The notes below the pieces were generated by a model that saw only the letters and a list, made by a program, of their open reading frames with translations, did no database searches and was not told the origin of the DNA. DNA of 11,087 bases from Verrucomicrobiia bacterium (lineage in GTDB: Bacteria > Verrucomicrobiota > Verrucomicrobiia > Limisphaerales > DTLC01), in assembly GCA_025061935.1 (NCBI GenBank), contig JANWZY010000082.1:1-11087 (forward strand), given 5' to 3'. The translations under genes and the position numbers were made by a program. This document shows, piece after piece, positions 8,201 through 11,087 of the stretch (positions are counted from its first letter, which is position 1; each line of letters starts with the position of its first letter).

Positions 8201-8433
8201 CATCCGCGACAGAGACGACAATCTGGTTCGGACTTGTGAATTCGGCCCTACAAATCAGCGTGACCGATAACGGTCGCGGCATCGGTCCCCAGACCAACGC
8301 ATCAGCCGGGGACGGGCTCGCGAACATGCGCGCGCGGCTCGAACGGCTGGGCGGCAGGTGCGAAATTCAAGGCGCGCCCGGGCAGGGCACGCGTGTGCTG
8401 TTCTCTTTGCCCATCGGAACTACAGACATATGA
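5248..8433 (+). CDS. Membrane sensor histidine kinase (NarL-type partner) with PA14-like and OB-like sensor region
   Basis: A 1061-residue two-component sensor that should bind an extracellular ligand and phosphorylate the next gene's product. The GTG start gives a signal peptide (MFKAVR, hydrophobic core, cut after AVA at 24); ATG 5281 would lose the basic end. Outside the membrane (about 25-802) lie an OB-like strand module (57-115), a PA14 C-half-like part (126-187: VVDNNGVHGE, AGWHPIQV, RQPVPG), a PA14 N-half-like part (198-271: RFSGYF, GLYTFYLRSDDGSQLFVG), and about five more OB-like modules starting near 351, 424, 517, 625 and 714. One membrane helix spans about 806-829, followed by a coiled coil to about 860. 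HisKA_3 has phosphoacceptor H868 in AQDLHDE; the ATPase domain has REALNN (975-980), DNGRGIG (1007-1013) and GDGLANM (1021-1027). All key catalytic motifs are present. The ligand is unknown; a carbohydrate is plausible from PA14-like content and neighbours. Its stop overlaps the next start. Confidence 0.9.
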   Translation: MFKAVRVCAGAMAAIAATACAAVAIDTAAQLSNLASSTTATITTADQLNALAPNPRQIYAVKLEGTVLWANPGEGRMILQDQTGLTEVELEMSGLTPAPGSRVRLAGACTIAKRAGRAALMPKGPVVDNNGVHGEVEKTGSVYLDAGWHPIQVLWFNREDRLALAVEVEGPRMPRQPVPGNLLFLSHPETSPDAAPRHGLKYECFDAYGETLPQFDGQVPFATGVCGNFDLNVIPRTNRIAVRFSGYFLSPEPGLYTFYLRSDDGSQLFVGKPTIKLDMLGPGKLPEPQRVLPGQPMSAPTELLWAVTEGRVVLVSATRTCHQLELASDIGAARAEITELTPDRATNLLNRYIRVTGVCRSAVTPTGHRVPGKFMIAGTNSIELLEAGPVGAPAPPEGARELRLLRSAVEVHKLKRAEAARGYPVRLGGVVTCVLPEHQAFTVQDPTRGIYVVDMTSAGAGLPEVGEFVEIEGSTDPGLFAPVVNATNISSRGLGRLPDPSEPTWDQLLHGSMDAQYVQLRGIITRAWSNTVVLHTRDGSITAELRPNNFATADLPTLQDALVRMRGCLFASWDYVTHQVKPGEIRIYNADVFVEEPPPDDLFATPSKRPTELLQFDPLAGAFQRVKVHGQIVGKLGELYFMMQGAEGIRFVLRTNVELAPAELVEVVGFPDVVAACAPTLREAVARRIGSAPLPAARKLRTDELLSPGNDATRVRVEAVLVGLSSTAHGHVLELQSGMRTFVARLVPGASPPRNLVRGSKIELTGVYVAGTGARFTAPQVSSFELLVTAPSDITVLARPPWWTLERLLFVVGVLGLGLCMAALWITLLHRKVEQRTAELSVQIQERQRAEHRQWLERERTRIAQDLHDELGSGITEISMLALRASAPDAPAERRLGHLEQIRSRATELVTALDEIVWATNPKHDSLASLVSYFSLYADRFLGAAGVRCRVEHDPSLPDRPVASHARHELFLAFREALNNVVKHASATETTIWFGLVNSALQISVTDNGRGIGPQTNASAGDGLANMRARLERLGGRCEIQGAPGQGTRVLFSLPIGTTDI

Positions 8434-9062
8434 CGCGCGTGGCAATTGTCGAGGACAACAAAGTGATTCGGGAAAGTCTCGCCGAATTCGTGCAGCGCGA
8501 CCCGGAGTGCCAATGTGTGGGCATGTACGCCACAGCCGCCGAGGCCCTGCGGATGATCCCACGCATCGCGCCGGACATAGTTCTAATGGACATCCAATTG
8601 CCCGACACCTCCGGCATTGAATGCACGGCCAAGCTGAAGCAACTTTTGCCCACGGCCCAAATCATCATTGTGACGGTGTACGAGGACACCGACCGCATTT
8701 TCCGCGCGCTCCGCGCCGGCGCGTGCGGGTACCTACTCAAACGTTGCACGCCCGACGAGCTTGTCGCCGCAATCCGCGAGGTGCGGCTCGGCGGCGCGCC
8801 AATGTCGCGCGAGGTCGCGCGCAAGGTGATCTCATACTTCCAAGAACCAGTCAAAGCAGCCGCCGAAGTCGAAGACCTTTCACCGCGCGAACGCGAAATC
8901 TTAGAGCTGCTCGCACACGGATTCGCGAACAAAGAGATTGCTGCGCGACTTGGCGTAAGCGACGGCACGATCCGGTGGCACCTGCGCCATATCTATCACA
9001 AGCTGCACGTGCGCTCGCGCACTGAGGCCGCGCTGAAATTCCGCACGGCCACGGGCGCATGA
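8430..9062 (+). CDS. NarL/FixJ-family response regulator
   Basis: A 210-residue transcription factor, cytoplasmic, activated by phosphorylation from the upstream kinase. Start ATG 8430 overlaps the kinase stop (ATGA), so translation is probably coupled; an in-frame extension back to 8358 adds 24 residues unlike a receiver domain and is rejected. The receiver domain (1-120) has E8 and D9, the phosphoacceptor D54 in LMDIQLPD, T82 and K104. A linker of about 28 residues leads to a LuxR-type helix-turn-helix (150-200: LSPREREILELL, NKEIAARLGVSDGTIRWHL, KLHVRSRTEA). All expected residues are intact. This family often binds inverted seven-base half-sites separated by two bases, which is the layout of the three dyads beside and downstream of this gene; that makes it the leading candidate binder, by inference only. 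Confidence 0.93.
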   Translation: MTRVAIVEDNKVIRESLAEFVQRDPECQCVGMYATAAEALRMIPRIAPDIVLMDIQLPDTSGIECTAKLKQLLPTAQIIIVTVYEDTDRIFRALRAGACGYLLKRCTPDELVAAIREVRLGGAPMSREVARKVISYFQEPVKAAAEVEDLSPREREILELLAHGFANKEIAARLGVSDGTIRWHLRHIYHKLHVRSRTEAALKFRTATGA

Positions 9063-9105
9063 GCACCCAACAAGGCTGGTCCAAGGCCGGGACACCGCGC
9101 AAAAT

Positions 9106-9121
9106 CCCTACAAATGTGAGG
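9106..9121 (+). promoter_or_regulatory. Dyad operator copy 2 (CCHYACAWWTGTRDGG)
   Basis: Reads CCCTACAAATGTGAGG, half-sites CCCTACA and CCTCACA (reverse complement) around AA. AAAA (9101-9104) lies one base upstream, and ATGGCA, a -35-like hexamer, follows immediately. It is 40 bases before the ATG of the pilin-like gene and 43 bases past the response regulator stop. Confidence 0.6.
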
Positions 9122-9151
9122 ATGGCACGCGGGCGGTTCCGGGCCTAATTT
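9122..9151 (+). promoter_or_regulatory. Weak candidate promoter of the pilin-like gene
   Basis: ATGGCA (9122-9127, four of six -35 matches) and TAATTT (9146-9151, three of six -10 matches) are 18 bases apart. Alone this is weak. Its value is the position relative to the dyad, which matches the other two copies. The leader would be about five to ten bases, with no Shine-Dalgarno sequence. Confidence 0.32.
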
Positions 9152-9161
9152 TCTATCAAAA

Positions 9162-9977
9162 ATGCGCGAGTTTAGGAACGGATCACGACGCTACGCACGC
9201 TCGCGGCGCCGCGCGCGCTTGCGCGTGGATGCGTTTACGCTGATCGAGTTGCTGGTAGTCATTGCGATCATTGCCATCCTAGCAGGATTGCTCCTGCCAG
9301 CACTGAGCCGCGCCAAGTTTAATGCTAAGACTGTCCAGTGCACGTCCACCTACCGGCAGTGGCTCATCGTGGCCACTTCCTACGCAGGTGACGACGCGCG
9401 CGGATACTTCCCATCTTTTTCAGTCCCGGCGAGCAGCGGGCGCAACGCATGGGACGTGTCAATGGAAATGGTCCCGTGCCTGGCCAACTACGGGCTGACT
9501 ATGCCCATGTGGTTTTGCCCGGTGCGCCCCAACGAGTTCGATGAAGCAAATGAGCAGTTTAAAAAGGTTTACAACCGGCCGATCAACAGCGTGGACGACT
9601 TGAACCGGTGGCTTCAAATTCGGAACCAGGGCTACGGCGCGTTCGCAGTCCTGTATCATGCGTGGTGGGTGCCGCGGCCCATTGCAGGCGACCAGCGGTT
9701 CATGTTCCCCTCACCCGCGTTAGCAGGTACGCTGAGCCGCCTGACCAACGGCTGGCCGCGCAAGCCGGACGATCCGGCCGGCCGAATCCAACCGATCATA
9801 ACCGATTACTGTTACGCGCCAGGCGTCCAAACCAACACGGCACGAATGGCTGCCGGGCATTCGAGCGGCGGCAAAGTCGTCTCTGTCAATGCCGGGTTCG
9901 CCGCCGGACACGTCGAGTCGCGACCACGCAAAATCATTCAGTGGCAGTACTCGGGCGTGGACTCCGCCTTTTACTGA
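9162..9977 (+). CDS. Type IV prepilin-like protein with N-terminal cleavage/methylation domain
   Basis: A 271-residue exported protein of the pseudopilin-like class that is greatly expanded in Planctomycetes and Verrucomicrobia; its precise role is unknown. The prepilin peptidase site is A24|F25 (FTLIELLVVIAIIAILAGLL), with Glu at mature position 5 (E29) and a membrane helix about 27-47. Alanine replaces the usual glycine before the cut. The leader is very basic: ten of the first 21 residues are arginine. The rest (about 55-271) is a globular domain with several cysteines (60, 106, 119, 217). Near the end, GHSSGG (232-237) and GFAAGHVE (245-252) resemble the H-X9-DG region of these proteins, but the aspartate is replaced by alanine and the spacing is longer. 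The ATG 9162 is the only methionine before the cut site. It follows dyad copy 2 and precedes dyad copy 3, so it is probably transcribed separately from the kinase operon. Confidence 0.88.
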   Translation: MREFRNGSRRYARSRRRARLRVDAFTLIELLVVIAIIAILAGLLLPALSRAKFNAKTVQCTSTYRQWLIVATSYAGDDARGYFPSFSVPASSGRNAWDVSMEMVPCLANYGLTMPMWFCPVRPNEFDEANEQFKKVYNRPINSVDDLNRWLQIRNQGYGAFAVLYHAWWVPRPIAGDQRFMFPSPALAGTLSRLTNGWPRKPDDPAGRIQPIITDYCYAPGVQTNTARMAAGHSSGGKVVSVNAGFAAGHVESRPRKIIQWQYSGVDSAFY

Positions 9978-9993
9978 TACGACCGACGCGGCG

Positions 9994-10013
9994 TGCGGCG
10001 CATTGGCGCTGCA
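9994..10013 (+). other. Hairpin just downstream of the pilin-like gene
   Basis: TGCGGCGC and GCGCTGCA form an eight-base stem (one G-U pair in RNA) around the loop ATTG, 16 bases past the stop codon. No T-run follows, so it is not a standard intrinsic terminator. It could stabilise the 3' end of the mRNA or mark a termination region. It ends just before the A-tract of dyad copy 3. Confidence 0.35.
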
Positions 10014-10016
10014 AAA

Positions 10017-10032
10017 CCACACATTTGTGAGG
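10017..10032 (+). promoter_or_regulatory. Dyad operator copy 3 (CCHYACAWWTGTRDGG)
   Basis: Reads CCACACATTTGTGAGG, half-sites CCACACA and CCTCACA around TT. AAAA (10013-10016) abuts it upstream, and TGCACA (10034-10039), a -35-like hexamer, follows one base downstream. It lies 91 bases before the ATG of the repeat protein. Against copy 1 read on the minus strand it matches at 13 of 16 positions. Confidence 0.58.
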
Positions 10033-10033
10033 C

Positions 10034-10063
10034 TGCACAATCTGGCCGGAGGTGTGCTCTTAT
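10034..10063 (+). promoter_or_regulatory. Candidate promoter of the repeat-protein gene
   Basis: TGCACA (10034-10039, four of six -35 matches) and TCTTAT (10058-10063, four of six -10 matches) are 18 bases apart, directly after dyad copy 3. It predicts a leader of about 55 bases before the ATG at 10124, unlike the very short leaders predicted for the other two genes. Confidence 0.35.
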
Positions 10064-10123
10064 TGAGGACGTGGGCCTACGCTGCGGGTACAAACCGATT
10101 AGTCAAAACTTGAACCAGGCGCT

Positions 10124-11087
10124 ATGAAAAAACAGCACCGAATCGCACAGACGAAGTTGGGACTTTTGACAGCCGCAGGAGTCGTATGGTGCCTGACGGG
10201 CTTCGCCGTCCCGGTCACGTTCAACGTGAACATGTCCGTTCAGCGCGCAGCCGGGAATTTCGACCCGGACGGCCGCGGCGACACAGTCCTCGTGGCTGGT
10301 AACTGGAACAATTGGGCCACTACTCACACGATGACGCCCAGCAGCCAACCGGATGTTTACACGCTCACACTCGACCTTGCACCCTATAGTTGGCCAAACT
10401 ACAAATTCATCATCAACCCATACGGTTCATCCAGCGGCCCTAACCTGCGTTGGGAAAGTCGCGACAACCGGTGGTTCCAAGTGCCCCCAGACGGGACAAA
10501 CCTGCCAGTGGTGTACTTTAACGACGCCACAAGCGCGGTCGTAGCTGCTAACATCACGTTCCAAGTGGACATGTCTGCCCAAATCGCCCTGGGGAACTTT
10601 AACCCTGACCAAGACCTCGTGTACGTGGCCGGCGACTGGAACTGGAGCGCAATGGGTACCGGGCCTTTTGCACGCTCTGCACAGAACCCGAATATCTGGA
10701 CGTTCGTGCACAGGCAAACGAACAGCATCGGCGCACTGGTTAATTACAAATTCATCATCTACCGCAGCGGCACCGGCGCAACCGTTTGGGAAGCCGACGG
10801 CGTCGGCCCAGGCGGCGCACGGAACCGCCAATACAGCTTCCCTTTTGGTGACACGAACCTGCCAGTCGTCTTCTTTAACAACATCACCAGCGCGGCGGTC
10901 GTGGTCGTAGCACCAGTGACCTTCCAAGTGAACTTGGCCGTGCAAGACGCATACGGTAATTTTAGCCCGGGCTTGGACAGCGTCTCGGTCGCGGGCGAGT
11001 TCAATGAATGGAACGCTGCAGCGTGGCAATTAACACCCACTGAGACGAACCAGGACCTTTATGTGGGCACGTTCAATGTAACCAACA
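10124..11087 (+). CDS. Secreted protein with tandem starch/glycogen-binding-like (CBM20/CBM48-like) repeats, 3' cut by window edge
   Basis: An exported protein, 321 residues visible and open to the window edge, so it has no stop here. The start ATG 10124 gives a signal peptide: MKKQHR, hydrophobic core LGLLTAAGVVWCLTG, cut after GFA (28). Three tandem repeats begin at 31 (VTFNVNMSVQ), 144 (ITFQVDMSAQ) and 265 (VTFQVNLAVQ), a period of about 113-121 residues. Each has GNF(D/N/S)P, V-x-VAG-(N/D/E)-(W/F)-N and, in the complete first two, YKFII and TNLPVV(Y/F)FN before the next repeat. The VAGxWNxW core is like that of carbohydrate-binding modules of the AMPK/CBM48 and CBM20 type, which supports glycan binding; some members of this fold only form stalks. 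No catalytic domain is visible, but one may lie beyond the edge. A 200-residue frame on the opposite strand (10427-11029) is a shadow. Dyad copy 3 lies upstream. Confidence 0.87.
   Translation, partial: MKKQHRIAQTKLGLLTAAGVVWCLTGFAVPVTFNVNMSVQRAAGNFDPDGRGDTVLVAGNWNNWATTHTMTPSSQPDVYTLTLDLAPYSWPNYKFIINPYGSSSGPNLRWESRDNRWFQVPPDGTNLPVVYFNDATSAVVAANITFQVDMSAQIALGNFNPDQDLVYVAGDWNWSAMGTGPFARSAQNPNIWTFVHRQTNSIGALVNYKFIIYRSGTGATVWEADGVGPGGARNRQYSFPFGDTNLPVVFFNNITSAAVVVVAPVTFQVNLAVQDAYGNFSPGLDSVSVAGEFNEWNAAAWQLTPTETNQDLYVGTFNVTN

Noticed and set aside
8358..8429. Upstream extension of the response regulator
   Set aside because: The 24 extra residues lie inside the kinase ATPase domain and do not resemble a receiver domain; ATG 8430 starts exactly at the receiver's first strand and overlaps the kinase stop.
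10427..11029. 200-residue open frame on the minus strand
   Set aside because: The plus strand carries a signal peptide and three recognisable repeats over the same bases, so this frame is a shadow.
1..11087. CRISPR array, tRNA/rRNA genes, insertion sequences, phage genes
   Set aside because: I looked for regularly spaced repeats, cloverleaf-like sequences, transposase motifs and terminal inverted repeats and found none.

Overview
The window looks like a piece of a GC-rich chromosome from the Verrucomicrobiota or a relative in the PVC group. This is inferred from the gene types together: a PEP-CTERM protein, a pilin-like protein with the FTLIELLVVIAIIAILAGLLLPALSRAK-type start, a secreted GH2 hydrolase, and a sensor kinase with PA14-like and OB-like extracytoplasmic modules. 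No rRNA or tRNA is present to confirm it. Both window ends cut through genes.

Left part (1-4459): a sodium:solute symporter (SSS family) enters from the left edge and is split by a one-base frameshift near 1092. It converges, with a 41-base tail-to-tail overlap, on a minus-strand secreted glycoside hydrolase family 2 enzyme. Together they suggest glycan cleavage outside the cytoplasm and uptake of a released solute. Substrates cannot be read from sequence. A strong intrinsic terminator (4398-4432) separates this enzyme from the next minus-strand gene.

Right part (4460-11087): a small PEP-CTERM surface protein (minus) is divergent from a plus-strand set. That set is a 1061-residue hybrid-sensor histidine kinase, its NarL/FixJ-type response regulator (start and stop codons overlap as ATGA), a type IV prepilin-like protein, and a secreted protein with at least three tandem beta-sandwich repeats that resemble starch/glycogen-binding modules. 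The last gene is open to the right edge.

The most interesting signal is a 16-base dyad, CCHYACAWWTGTRDGG, found three times and only between genes (5173-5188, 9106-9121, 10017-10032). Its half-sites are arranged 7-2-7. Each copy has AAAA just upstream and a -35-like hexamer just downstream when read towards the PEP-CTERM gene, the pilin-like gene and the repeat-protein gene respectively. My inference is that the encoded two-component pair senses an extracellular ligand and switches on these three exported proteins as one small regulon. The sequence supports shared control; that this response regulator is the binder is untested.
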